Positions 43,385 through 53,230 of a stretch of DNA of 64,000 nucleotides are shown here, one piece after another (position 1 is the first letter of the stretch; each line of letters begins with the position of its first letter). The stretch is from Athripsodes cinereus (taxonomy: Eukaryota; Arthropoda; Insecta; Trichoptera; Leptoceridae): NCBI GenBank assembly GCA_947579605.1, contig OX388328.1, forward strand, positions 12,627,684-12,691,683, given 5' to 3'. Position numbers and translations under genes: made by a program. The notes below the pieces were generated by a model that was not told where the DNA came from, did not search any database, and saw nothing but the letters and a program-made list of their open reading frames with translations.

Positions 43385-43620
43385 CTACTATACAATCATG
43401 GCATATTCCACATATGGCGTGACCAACTCACCAGCTGCATGCAAAAAACATGTAAGCCGTCTTCTCCCTACCAAAAAAAATGAAGAAATTCAGAATGAGT
43501 AACGAAGCTCATGTAAAATATCTTTATTTTTTCGAACACCTGTCTTTTACAGTAGGACATTCGAAAACTTACGGAAAAGAGTTGGAAACCATTTCTTTAC
43601 CGGGTGCTTCACGGGACAAT
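43385..43620 (-). mobile_element. SINE-P copy
   Basis: CTACTACTATACAATCATGG, CATATTCCACATATGG, CACCAGCTGCATGC, AGTAGGACATTCGAAAACTT and CTTTACCGGGTGCTTCACG. Confidence 0.8.
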
Positions 43621-43624
43621 TCAT

Positions 43625-44185
43625 CATTCACCTGAAAAATTAAGATCTTCAAGATACACGTCACTTCACACGTCACAACTGAATCCAGACAAACAAACAG
43701 TGGCTGTGCTGTTTTTTTCTTTGACTAGACACTTTTTGGCCATCACCTCTTTTGGTGTCTTGGTCTAACACTAATCAGTCACTCACTCTACAGCTTTAGG
43801 AATAGGAATACCGGTTCTATGCCGGCTGCGGACACTTCAGATCGTGTTAGAGTTAAACATATTATACCCCTCATGTCAACTTTTATACCCGACATTGTTT
43901 AGAAAATGACTTTGTCTTTATGCGACATTGTTTTCATAATTTGTTTTTTTTTTTGCTGTGGATTTGATTATTTACTTTTATGAAATATTTTTTAAACTTT
44001 GACATGGTGCTAAAAGGACCCTTAGCATCCTTTAAATACTGAAGAAACAGAATTTATGTGTCTATATTTATTTATTACGACAATTTTCTAGAAAACGACT
44101 TTTACCGATGAAACATTTGATCAAAAAGGACATGAAGACATTTTTCTTTCGTTCACAATGTTTCAGAATTCAGATAGCATTGACA
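43625..44185. other. interval without recognised gene
   Basis: No repeat partner or coding pattern was identified. Confidence 0.4.
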
Positions 44186-44197
44186 AGCCTGTTACAC

Positions 44198-44648
44198 AAT
44201 AATAATAATAAAAAGATGATTTGTATTTGGCGCTGTTTAATGGTCCGTGACCATCTCAAGAGCGCCGTGGCTTTTTAGTTAAGTTGGAAGCATCTTCTAG
44301 GTCAAACATGAAGTTCATGTAACGGTGCTGCCACTGCAGAGGACTCTCCATCTTTATTGGCATCAGTTCTCTGCCTCAACCATCTCATATCTTGGTCATG
44401 GTGTCGTACGTCTCTACGTTTTTGGGATGACTGTGGGGCCATCCACGAAGAGTGCAGATTTTCTCAATGGCCGACTCGAAGTCCTTCTTTTCGAGCGTCC
44501 AACTTTGGTTGACATCAAAGAAAACGTTGGACACATACAGAAGCTTCTTCTTTCGGAGATCTGAGATAGGCATCGTGGTATACAAAACAGTATTATTGTC
44601 TCTTTCACCCGCTGTGTTGTTGCGAGTAGTCGGTGTTGTTATCCTTCT
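44198..44648 (-). mobile_element. chimeric retroposon: calexcitin-like mRNA joined to LINE 3' end, 9-bp TSD
   Basis: CTGTTACAC is present at 44189-44197 and 44649-44657. Reading the minus strand from 44648 there is a short untranslated lead, a calexcitin-like coding stretch (44573 to about 44284), then CCACGGCGCTCTTGAGATGG and TTAAACAGCGCCAAATAC, which are the L2/CR1-like LINE 3' end (as at 17925 and 62140), and finally an (ATT)n tail next to the duplication. This order, foreign mRNA 5' and LINE 3', is what template switching during LINE insertion yields. Confidence 0.8.
44284..44573 (-). pseudogene. calexcitin-like (EF-hand calcium-binding) retropseudogene
   Basis: From ATG at 44573 the frame reads MPISDLRKKKLLYVSNVFFD, then an EF-hand loop DVNQSWTLEKKD in which W replaces the usual Gly at position 6, then AIEKICTLRGWPHSHPKNVE. 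Calexcitins are small sarcoplasmic-type calcium-binding proteins of insect muscle and nerve with this N terminus. The frame stops at 44387-44385 (TGA where Trp is expected). One base later lost, the next frame gives LRQRTDANKDG, a second EF loop (44348-44368). A further jump gives WQHRYMNFMFDLEDASN (about 44284-44336). Residues between the last two blocks are missing compared with the family as I know it. No intron separates the blocks, which fits a retrocopy. A short in-frame ATG at 44585 lies upstream and is less likely as the start. Confidence 0.75.
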
Positions 44649-44709
44649 CTGTTACACTACTGGACATCCACTACACGCTGGCACTTGTGAGACAATAGAG
44701 TGATTCCCG

Positions 44710-45180
44710 GAAGGGGTCGATTTTTTTATCACATGTTTTGGCAATAGAAGCGGGAATGTAACACAAAATGATGACTTGTTAGAGTTTTGAAGAGACAATC
44801 AACAATAATGAATATTAATTTATTTCGAGTTTTGATGAAGTTTAAGATAAGAGATGATGAGATGCAAAAACTACGTGGTTTTGTAATGTTAGCGTGCACA
44901 AGAAAGTTCAGCACTATGGGACCGATATCTTTCGTAAAATCGAATTATTTAAATGAGCGGTTTGATTTCCGGGGTGGCAGCTAAACAGCGCGCAACCCAC
45001 ATCAATACATCGTTCCTATGAAAACCACGTTAGAGCTCTATTAGTAGTTTTGTGAGGATATGTGACTAGATTAGAGCAGAAGTGCTATCGTCTTTCGTTG
45101 AGAATTTTGTCTACCTAATTGAGCGAATTCAAAACAAAACTATAGAACGGGGATGTGCGATGACGATATTATGCTTTACA
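44710..45180. other. interval without recognised gene
   Basis: A short open stretch at 44787-44984 has no recognisable domain. Confidence 0.35.
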
Positions 45181-45184
45181 AAGA

Positions 45185-45295
45185 CAAAGAGGAGCATACT
45201 GAAGACAACATTCTTCCAAAACAGCTTCCCGCACCCTTGAGATGGATACTCCATTAAACGGCGCCAAATAAATCGTCTATCATCACCATTATATA
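45185..45295 (+). mobile_element. L2/CR1-like LINE 3' end
   Basis: CAACATTCTTCCAAAACAGC, CCCTTGAGATGGATACTCCA and TTAAACGGCGCCAAATAAAT. Confidence 0.7.
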
Positions 45296-45374
45296 AGGCT
45301 ATAAACAAAATGGCACCATTGTGCCTCACAGAGCTTTGTCCCCTTGACCTCTGCGCTCTTCGGAACTGGCCGTG

Positions 45375-45600
45375 AATAGACTTACTGAGCTCAATAGAGC
45401 CGGTAAGTCTAACTTCTATGAGAGGGCCTTTGGTATTGTTGGACCGGTTACGTGGAATCGCCTACCGTTGCCATTGAGAGATAGTCAAACTTTCACCAGC
45501 TTCAGAAGCAAATTAAAAACTGAACTCTTCACTGGCGCCCTTGAGATGGTCTAGGGATTGTTAAATGGCGTCAACATCATCACCATCAATAGTATAATAT
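45375..45600 (+). mobile_element. L2/CR1-like LINE C terminus and 3' end
   Basis: A 60-codon frame (45372-45554) reads MNRLTELNRAGKSNFYERAF, GIVGPVTWNRLPLPLRD and FRSKLKTELFTGALEMV, then TTAAATGGCGTCAACAT and a (CAT)n-like tail. This is the cleanest example of the LINE end seen eight times in the window. Confidence 0.8.
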
Positions 45601-45604
45601 TCCA

Positions 45605-45970
45605 GATATCTTGAAATATAAATATTAATTAGTTTATTCATTCATATAGACGCACTTAACCCCCAATGTTCCTTATTATATCATGAAGCTGGTATTATAA
45701 GTGTCTGCCTTCCCCAACGCAGATAGCCTTAAATATTAACAACAACAAATAACATGTTCATGTAATAAGAATAATAATAATAATAAGTCCGCCATGTGGA
45801 ATACACCGCGAATATTATAGTACATTTCTATTACTAGACATGTCTCTATGTATCAACGGAAAATTTGAAGAAATCATAGATCGGCAACCTTTTATTAGGT
45901 ATTCTCTCTGTCTCCAAACATAACGAGAATATTCTATATTTTCTATTGTAACTTTGTGAAAATCTATTAT
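45605..45970. other. interval without recognised gene
   Basis: Nothing recognised beyond an (AAT)n run near 45770. Confidence 0.4.
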
Positions 45971-45974
45971 AAAA

Positions 45975-46168
45975 TATATTTGAAATTAAATTAAAAACAC
46001 TGAGTTTCATTCCAATATGAGAGTTGTTTTGTTTGTTGTTAAAACGTTTTCGACTTCAGTGTAGTCATCATCAGTAACAACACAATACTATTGTCGAAAA
46101 CGTTTTAACATTTTAAACAATTCTCATAGTGGAATGAAACAATGTTTTTTAAATTTAATTTTAAATAT
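45975..46168 (-). mobile_element. foldback element with complete hammerhead-like fold
   Basis: Arms of ~75 bases (TTTCATTCCAATATGAGAGT, AAAACGTTTTCGAC) are inverted around 46075. On the minus strand 46080-46034 reads GTTGTTA-CTGATGA, a GACT...AGTC stem, GAA, the self-complementary AACGTT, a T, then TAACAAC. The outer GTTGTTA/TAACAAC pair is perfect. This is the layout of a type I hammerhead as found in Penelope-like elements. The RTE-B insertion at 46169 abuts the element. Confidence 0.5.
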
Positions 46169-46617
46169 TCTATTCTATTCTATACTATACCCTCACGCCA
46201 TGTCCCAGGTGGAGTAGGCAGAGAGAACGGAACGCCATGTCAATCTATCCTTACATACTTCTTTCGCTTCCTCTACATTCATCCAGTTTCTCATACATGC
46301 ACGCCGATTCCTCTTACTTAACACGCGACCGTCCTTGAGAATTTGATCCATGTGGTTAAGCCACGTAGTTCTTGGACGTCCGGGCTTTCTCATACCCTCC
46401 CTTTCAGATAAATACACCCTCTTCGTCAGTCTTACACCATCCATTCGCTCCACATGACCAAACCATCTCAATTTATTTACACGCATTCTATCCACAACAC
46501 TCCTCTTGCATCCACTTATTCTTCTAATATCCTCATTTCTTACTCTATCACGCAATGTTTTACCTACCATTCTTCTCAGTGATCGCATCTCCACTGCATT
46601 TATTCCACTCTCGTTCC
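46169..46617 (-). mobile_element. RTE-B 5'-truncated copy with 12-bp TSD
   Basis: AATTTTAAATAT is duplicated at 46157-46168 and 46618-46629. The 133-codon frame (46193-46594) is open: RRMVGKTLRDRVRNEDIRRI, NKLRWFGHVERMDGVRLTKR, and the terminal LSAYSTWDMA. The tail is TATTCTATTCTATACTATAC at the left. Confidence 0.92.
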
Positions 46618-46666
46618 AATTTTAAATATAATCTTTTATATTTAAAATGTCCAGTTCCATAATACA

Positions 46667-49600
46667 TACATACATACATACATACATACCATCACGCCGC
46701 TTCCCTCGCGGGGTAGGCAGAAAGGATCGAGCGCCACTTCCTTCTATCCTTGCATACATCTTTCGCTTCCGTCACTGTCATACAATTCCTCATGCATGCT
46801 CTCCTGTTCAACGTGCTCAACACGTGACCGTCCTGTAGGATTTGATTTAAATGATCTTGCCATTTAATCCTCGGACGTCCACGTCTCCGAGCACCATTCC
46901 TCTCAGCCAAATATATCTTCTTAGTCATTCTGTCCTCATTCATTCTTTCCACGTGCCCAAACCATCTTAACTTATTTACATTCATCCTTGTTATTACACC
47001 AACTTTCATTCCACATTCCTTTCGTATATCACTGTTACGCACACGATCTCTCAGACTTTTACCACACATCCTTCTCAACGATCTCATTTCCACTGCATTT
47101 ATGCCACTTTCATCCTTCTTTAACCATGTCCACGTCTCACTTGCATACATAAGTGTTGGCACTAAGATAGCAGAGTGCACCAACCTTTTAGCTGTGGTGG
47201 ATATGTTTCTATTTGCAATTATTGGTCGGATTGCACCACTTACCTTATTGCCAGCAACTTTTCTCCTTTCAATATCGCTTTCACACTTCCCATCTCTCGT
47301 GAACAAACTACCTAAGTACACACATTCGTCAACTTGCTCTAACACTTCGTTGTCAATCATTATCTGGCATACTGTTCTCTCACTTCCTCTTTCAAACACC
47401 ATGATTTTTGTCTTTTTTGCATTCATTCTCAATCCATTAATCGCACAATTTTCATACACACACGTCATCATTCGCTGTAGATCACTTTCACTTTCAGCCA
47501 TCAATACCAAATCATCGGCAAACATTAACGCTCTTACATTCATCCCATTCATATCAACACCTACATTCATTTCTTTCAATGGACGAATACAATGATCAAT
47601 GTATAGGTTAAAAAGCCATGGCGACATCACGCACCCTTGTTTTACTCCTTTTGTCAGTGTGAACCATTCCGACAGGTTATTGTTCACTCTAACACACGCG
47701 GAACTTCCTGTATATAGGGACGCAATGGCGCGAATTAGCCGACTACCCACCCCACACATTGATAGTACTTGCCACATTTTCTCACGATCTACTCTATCAT
47801 AAGCCTTTTCCAGATCAACAAACGCGCAGAAAAGCTTCTGGTGTTTCTCCAGGAGCTTCTCTGTCACCATTCGCAGGGAGAAGATCTGGTCCACACACCC
47901 TCTACCACTCTGAAAGGCACCTTGCACATCCCATACATTCGTCTCAGTTACTTTTCGAACTCTTTCAATCAATATTCTTGCATACAGTTTCCCCACCGAG
48001 CTCAGCAGACTGATAGCCCGATAACTCCCGCATTCTAGTCTTGACCCCTTTCCTTTGTATAGAGGGCATATCACAGCTTTTCGCCAGTCTTCTGGCGTGC
48101 AACCTTCCCTCCAACACTGGTTAAAGAGTGCATGACACCATTCGAGAGTCCTCAGCCCACTCAGACTGATGAATTCCGTAGAGATCATATCATACCCAAC
48201 CGCTTTGCCATTCTTCGATTTCTTCAATGCATTCTTAACCTCATCCATAGTTATTTCTTCATCCCTTGTTTCATTCGCATTTTCCCTTTCACTATTCTGG
48301 CTTGGATATTCGCCCCCACTTTCAAACAGCTCCTCAAAATATTCTTTCCATCTATTCACAACGTCAACACCATTCATTAACATACATCCCTCTTTATTTC
48401 TAATCGCATTCATACTATTCATCTCATTGCTGCTTCTTTTACGCTTAACTTCTTTCCAAAACATTTTCATATTTTCTTTCACACTTTCCGACAATTTCTT
48501 ACACTCTTCCTCGTCCAATAATTTCTTTTTTTCCTTAATCAGTACCTTAACTACTTTCTTACATCCCTTGTACATTTCTCTAGCACTCTCAATTTTTTCT
48601 TGATCTAGATAACGTGAAGCTAACACATCCATCCATGCATTCTTCTTCTTCCTAACTGCGTCTTTAACCTCATCATCCCACCATGCATCACCTTTTTTCC
48701 GTCCAATCACAGTTTCTCCACAGATATCTTTTGCACAGTCCACTAGCACTTGTTTCATCACACTCCATCTCTCTTCTACACTCAGTCCATTGCCTTCATT
48801 TGCATCAAATTTCATACATGTTTCTCTTTCATACTTTTCCCTGCACTCCTTCTCGTTCAACTTTTCGACTTTTATCCTCTTAGCTTTTTCAACTTTATGA
48901 GTTTTTGACCGCCAGCCAGAGAACAAGCATATTCTTGAAACCACAAGAAAATGGTCTGTTTCCAGCTCCGCGCCCCTATACACGCGCGTGTCAATGGTGG
49001 CTTTCCGAAGATTTGAGTCAACACATACATAATCGATTAAGGATCTCTCACACCCTCTCTCCCAAGTAAACAAATGGATATCTTTGTGCCCAAAAAACGT
49101 ATTGGACACAAAGAGATCCCATTCCATGCATACCTCAAGCAGTCTTCTTCCATTATCATTCACTCTTGCATCACCGTGATCACCTAACACGCTTTCATAG
49201 TCTCTTCTTCTCACTCCAACCCATCCATTAAAATCTCCAGCCAGTAAAATCCTTTCATTATCTTTCTTAGCTTCTGCTATCTTTTTCACACTATCCCAAA
49301 ACTCATCCTTCTCTTCTTCTCTAGCATCGTTTCCAGGGCCATAACCTGCAATTAGGAGAAGTCTAGTTAACCCTACTTTGAGACGAACCCAAATGAGTCT
49401 TGGGCTTACACACTCGTATCCATTCATACATTCTGCTATTCTCCTTGCAAGAATCACTCCTACACCTTGACACGCATGCTGTTCTTCAGGCACTCCAGAC
49501 CAAATTTCTATCATACCATCGCGCTCACATAATCCATTACCTTTCTTTTTAGTTTCACTTAAACACACAATATCTAGATTTTTTCCATTCATTACATCCA

Positions 49601-49784
49601 TCAGTTCATTCATCTTTCCATCCATTCCTCCCCTTATGTTCCATACTCCCACTCTACACTCTCTCCTTTTCTTCGCGCCTTTCCCCACGGGAGCGGCATG
49701 GTGGATGGCGAGTCTCACCGCTGCCATTTTGTGTCCTAGGGGTTATCTTAAAAACTAAACATTCATCATCTTAATTCTTATTTA
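46667..49784 (-). mobile_element. RTE-A, full-length non-LTR retrotransposon with 10-bp TSD
   Basis: CCATAATACA flanks the element at 46657-46666 and 49785-49794, so both ends are fixed; the left copy may be extended by the (CATA)n tail. Length is about 3.1 kb: ~57 bp of 5' leader, one long frame, and after the stop only TGG plus (TATG)n. A single APE-endonuclease/RT frame with a minimal 3' end and short tandem repeats is the hallmark of the RTE clade. It sits inside a copy of TIR repeat R. Confidence 0.92.
46692..49727 (-). CDS. endonuclease-reverse transcriptase of RTE-A, intact 1011 codons
   Basis: The protein nicks target DNA and copies its own RNA at the nick. Residues ~25-270 are an AP-type endonuclease: VGVWNIRGG (N30), CLSETKK (E58), AGYGPG (Y129), AGDFNGW (D165, N167), SLIDYV and the TDH triad end (D258, H259). 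A basic linker follows to ~480. Reverse transcriptase spans ~500-790: YRAISLLSSVGKLYARIL, FCAFVDLEKAYDRVD (catalytic D638), KGVKQGCVMSPWLFNLYID and FADD at 736-739. The C-terminal part has YASETWTWLKKDESGINAVE, NKLRWFGHVERMNEDRMTKK, the basic RRRGRPRIKW and ends LSAYPAREAA. All key residues are present and there is no stop or frameshift, so this copy could be active. ATG at 49727 is the first in the element and lies 57 bases from its end. Confidence 0.93.
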   Translation of the reverse strand: MAAVRLAIHHAAPVGKGAKKRRECRVGVWNIRGGMDGKMNELMDVMNGKNLDIVCLSETKKKGNGLCERDGMIEIWSGVPEEQHACQGVGVILARRIAECMNGYECVSPRLIWVRLKVGLTRLLLIAGYGPGNDAREEEKDEFWDSVKKIAEAKKDNERILLAGDFNGWVGVRRRDYESVLGDHGDARVNDNGRRLLEVCMEWDLFVSNTFFGHKDIHLFTWERGCERSLIDYVCVDSNLRKATIDTRVYRGAELETDHFLVVSRICLFSGWRSKTHKVEKAKRIKVEKLNEKECREKYERETCMKFDANEGNGLSVEERWSVMKQVLVDCAKDICGETVIGRKKGDAWWDDEVKDAVRKKKNAWMDVLASRYLDQEKIESAREMYKGCKKVVKVLIKEKKKLLDEEECKKLSESVKENMKMFWKEVKRKRSSNEMNSMNAIRNKEGCMLMNGVDVVNRWKEYFEELFESGGEYPSQNSERENANETRDEEITMDEVKNALKKSKNGKAVGYDMISTEFISLSGLRTLEWCHALFNQCWREGCTPEDWRKAVICPLYKGKGSRLECGSYRAISLLSSVGKLYARILIERVRKVTETNVWDVQGAFQSGRGCVDQIFSLRMVTEKLLEKHQKLFCAFVDLEKAYDRVDREKMWQVLSMCGVGSRLIRAIASLYTGSSACVRVNNNLSEWFTLTKGVKQGCVMSPWLFNLYIDHCIRPLKEMNVGVDMNGMNVRALMFADDLVLMAESESDLQRMMTCVYENCAINGLRMNAKKTKIMVFERGSERTVCQIMIDNEVLEQVDECVYLGSLFTRDGKCESDIERRKVAGNKVSGAIRPIIANRNISTTAKRLVHSAILVPTLMYASETWTWLKKDESGINAVEMRSLRRMCGKSLRDRVRNSDIRKECGMKVGVITRMNVNKLRWFGHVERMNEDRMTKKIYLAERNGARRRGRPRIKWQDHLNQILQDGHVLSTLNRRACMRNCMTVTEAKDVCKDRRKWRSILSAYPAREAA

Positions 49785-50040
49785 CCATAATACAACAAGT
49801 CAATTTTTTAAATTTAATTGATAATACATACATACAATCAACACAACTCTTTCAATTCCACAAACAAATAACTATTAAAAAAATACACAGTTTATTTATT
49901 ATTGGACGACATAAAATTGTCGTTTACGAGCTAAAATACCTCAAGGACACTACAATTCATACATTCTATGATGGTTCCCTTTATATGTGAAATATTTAGT
50001 TATGAAAAAAATGTTGGGTCTATTTTCAATTTATTTATGT
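49785..50040 (-). repeat. TIR repeat R, half split off by RTE-A
   Basis: ACAACAAGTCAATTTTTTAA, CTCTTTCAATTCCACAAACA and GGTTCCCTTTATATGTG match 51045-51195 in reverse. The missing end (CCAGTTCCATAAT) lies at 46650-46663, beyond RTE-A, confirming the insertion point. Confidence 0.75.
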
Positions 50041-50047
50041 TATAACT

Positions 50048-50140
50048 TTAATTGGCGATGTAAATTGTTAAATGTTTATTATTGTATTGTTCATTGTTAA
50101 AGCTGTTGTATCTGTTAAAATAAAAGAAAAAGAAAAAACT
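50048..50140 (+). mobile_element. LINE tail fragment
   Basis: AATTGGCGATGTAAATTG, AAAGCTGTTGTATCTG and an A-rich end match 7140-7220. Confidence 0.5.
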
Positions 50141-50419
50141 GTTTGTTTGTGAAAGAAAATAAAATAAATAAATAGCTCTCATGCCAAATGTTTAGAACAT
50201 CTGTCTCAACTTGTATTTGCGCGCAAATTTTATTATAAGTACCTTATATTATTTAATATCTATATATTGTACTTGATATATGTATACATACATATTTATT
50301 ATAATCTTGTTGTACTTAATCCATCACTGCATAACATGTACGAGTAACAGGTCCTCCCAGTAACGCTGTGAAGTGAACAAATATCTCATATAATTACCAA
50401 TATTATATTATATATCAAC

Positions 50420-51195
50420 TGTCACAACTCAACAAGTAGAAATGTCTTATATTCGAGAAATCGTCAATTTTGTAATTTTGCTATATTTATATTATGTTTT
50501 AAAAACACAACAGAAAGTGAAATATACTATGTGATAATAATCACACTGTTATTAAAGACATACGTTGTCTCGTTCCGTTCAATAGCTAAACAATGGGCCA
50601 CTTGCAGTCGTGGGGGATTTTAATAAAAATGATCGAATTCAGTAAATTTGAGGTCGGAAAACACAAATATGTCAGTTAAAATTTTTTAAATATCTAAATT
50701 ATGGAGAATTTCTAAAAATAAAACCCCAAATTTTTGACGTTTGGCAAAACACGCTAAACAGCTGATGACGTCACGGAGTCCCGTGAATCATAGTAACTTT
50801 CGCAACCATAGATTATAATCTCATGCACACATGGGACTCCGTGACGTCACAGCGCCGCCATATCGTTTTTGATCATTCCGAGAAAATCCAATTTTAAAAG
50901 CTAATATCTAAGAAAATAGTGCAAGAAAAATTAAAATTAATTGTGGTTGTGTTTCTTTCATACTAATTTACAATTTTATGTAATAAAAAAAAATCTGCAA
51001 GTGGCCCATTCGAAATATTTATTTGTGTAATTGAAAATAGGCACATTATTTTTTTTCCATAACTAAATATTTACTATAAAAAGGGAACCGTGTATTTTTT
51101 ATAGTTATTTGTTTGTGGAATTGAAAGAGTGGCGTTGATTGTGTTTATTACCAATTAAATCAAAATTTTCGACTTGTTGAGTTATCGAACTGGAC
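50420..51195. mobile_element. TIR repeat R, complete copy with nested MITE
   Basis: Left end AACTCAACAAGTAGAAATG and right end GACTTGTTGAGTTAT are inverted matches (ACTCAACAAGT). Without the nested MITE (50592-51010) the element is about 350 bp. Partial copies are at 18270, 22218, 49785 and 52440. Non-coding, presumably a non-autonomous DNA element. Confidence 0.65.
50592..51010. mobile_element. 419-bp MITE, TIR AATGGGCCACTTGCAG, copy 1
   Basis: AATGGGCCACTTGCAG and CTGCAAGTGGCCCATT bound it perfectly. In the middle TGACGTCACGGAGTCCCGTG faces its near-complement GGGACTCCGTGACGTCA about 65 bases away. The inverted sister copy is at 56657-57082. Confidence 0.85.
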
Positions 51196-51199
51196 AGAC

Positions 51200-52105
51200 G
51201 ATATTACACAGTACACCTAGATATCTATCAAAATATATTCGGTCCTTTATCAATATTAGAAGCTACAGGCTGATTGAAAAATCTGCATTGTAAAAATTTT
51301 GGTTATCAAGATCGCATAAATAAGAATCGATAATCGTTTTTTTCTGTATTTTTGGTTACTAAAATTAAATCAGCACAAGTGTATCTTTTCTCTACGGCCA
51401 ATATTTCAATGTCCCCTTAGTGTCACTGTAATATTCGCTTTTCCTGAACGACCCCTTAATTTCATTGTACATATTTCGTGAGAAAGACTCCAAGAGGCGA
51501 CGAGCTTATAAAAATAATAAAGAAGCGCTACAAGCCGGATAAGACGGGATAACACTTTCAGCGACAATTTTGAGATTCGGGCTCATGATGTCATCATTGA
51601 GAACTGAATCGCGTAAAAGTGATATATTTCTGTGTATGTGTGTTTGTGTTAATGTTGATGAGAGGAAAATTGATCCAATTGATTTGTATATTGTTTTGAC
51701 GTTGTGAATAATTGTATTGGTTTAATTTTGTATTGTGCTGGTAGATTTTGTTGAACGTTTGATGAATGTACATGAGAACTGAAAATTTGCTATTTGTAAC
51801 TAATTCTTATATGTGTATTAATATTTCTAGCTGATTCTTATGTGTGTTAATGTTATAGTTGAAATCCGACCCTCCGCACAAGCATTTAGTTGCTTATGGA
51901 GGGAGCATTTTTACTGTGTGTAATATTATTTTGTTATTGTAATATCAATGTATACTGTGTATTTATGAATGAAATAGATTAAATAAATTTAAAAAATATT
52001 TGCTTTTCATTTGAATGAATTTATTAATTCTGTCGGTGCACACGTAGTAGAATACCATAATATAGTAAATTGAAACAAGTGTATCTTTCTTCTATGTATT
52101 ATAAA
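51200..52105. other. interval with a LINE-like 3' tail
   Basis: 51865-51900 has CCCTCCGCACAAGC and GCTTATGGAGGG, complementary arms of a hairpin like the one at 41112-41150, followed by a TTATTGTAATATCAATGTAT end. It resembles a LINE 3' UTR. Nothing else is recognised. Confidence 0.4.
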
Positions 52106-52109
52106 TTGT

Positions 52110-52172
52110 GTTTTTTATGCAAGTGAAATTCGCCTGACGATATTCACCAAATGTGAATACCACTTTAGGGAA
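52110..52172. repeat. family-H TIR element end fragment
   Basis: GCAAGTGAAATTCGCCTGAC and GATATTCACCAAATGTGAAT match the terminal ~45 bases of the elements at 13233 and 16988. Confidence 0.55.
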
Positions 52173-52439
52173 ACTGGGACATTTGCCCCCCACCCCCTGC
52201 TCCCTGAACACTTCGTCGACTTTCCTCATTTTTGTATTTTTTGTGTTTCTATCATTTTTATGTAATTTAAAGTTTGAATCAACCTGTAGAGACATCTCAA
52301 GTCTGTATATAAATATATCGATAATATTAACACTAATGACTACGAAAAAAAAAATCTGCACAAGTTATAGGTAATATGTTATTCAATTATTATTATAATG
52401 TTAAAAATATATAATATACAATAAACATATCTTATGTAC

Positions 52440-52552
52440 AGTTCCATAACTCAACAAGTAGAAATATCTTATATTCGAGAAATCATCGTTCTTGTAATTT
52501 TCCTATATTTATATTATGCTTTAAAAACACAACAGAAAGTGAAATATACTAT
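52440..52552 (-). repeat. TIR repeat R, one end
   Basis: CAGTTCCATAACTCAACAAG, TAGAAATATCTTATATTCGA and ACACAACAGAAAGTGAAATA. The TIR element at 52553 begins at its edge. Confidence 0.7.
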
Positions 52553-53230
52553 GGCCAATTCTGAATCATAAAATAGTTTAGTTGCACTAACTAAGTCAAC
52601 TAAGTGTGAGAAGATAGTTGAGTCATGATAATTAGTTCTAATTCGTACGTATTCACAGTTTTCCGTACTAATTTAGTTCATTAGTTCATTTTGACACCTT
52701 AGTACAACTATAAATTTCGAGAATCTATGGATTTCGTATTCAGAATGAAATTTTAGTTGACAGCCGACGACTAAAATAAGTTGGATTTGGCAGAATTTTA
52801 TTCGCGACTTTTAATGTGCGAATATTATTAGTTGCTGTCATTTTACCGCAGAATATTGCTATATTTTGGAAAGGTTTTTTTTTCAATTAAAAGTAAAAAA
52901 TTATATTTTTAGGGCCCTCGCAACTATAAGCATGTATAAATTGTAAAATTACAACACCACCGACGCAAATAAGAACGCCAAAATATATCGGCAAATCTGA
53001 CATTTCCCAATTTCACGCGCGACAACTATTAAATTGTTGCCAGAAGCGTAAATCGGAACGTGAAAAACATTATGAATTGCGGCATCACTGACTAATATTA
53101 GTTTATCCCATAGATTTTACCGTTTGCACTTGGTGGTTCTCGAGTTTATAGTTGTTTATAGTTCATAACTAATGCTGAATGCTACATAATAACTAATAGT
53201 AATCAACTTTTTAGTTAGTTAGTTCATTAA

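Noticed and set aside
44787..44984. 65-codon frame downstream of the calexcitin relic as a further calexcitin exon
   Set aside because: It is on the opposite strand and shows no EF-hand loop.
47101..48603. Several plus-strand open frames of 80-160 codons between 46.7 and 49.7 kb
   Set aside because: They are antisense to the intact RTE-A reverse-transcriptase frame, with Ser/Phe/Leu-rich composition from reading the other strand.
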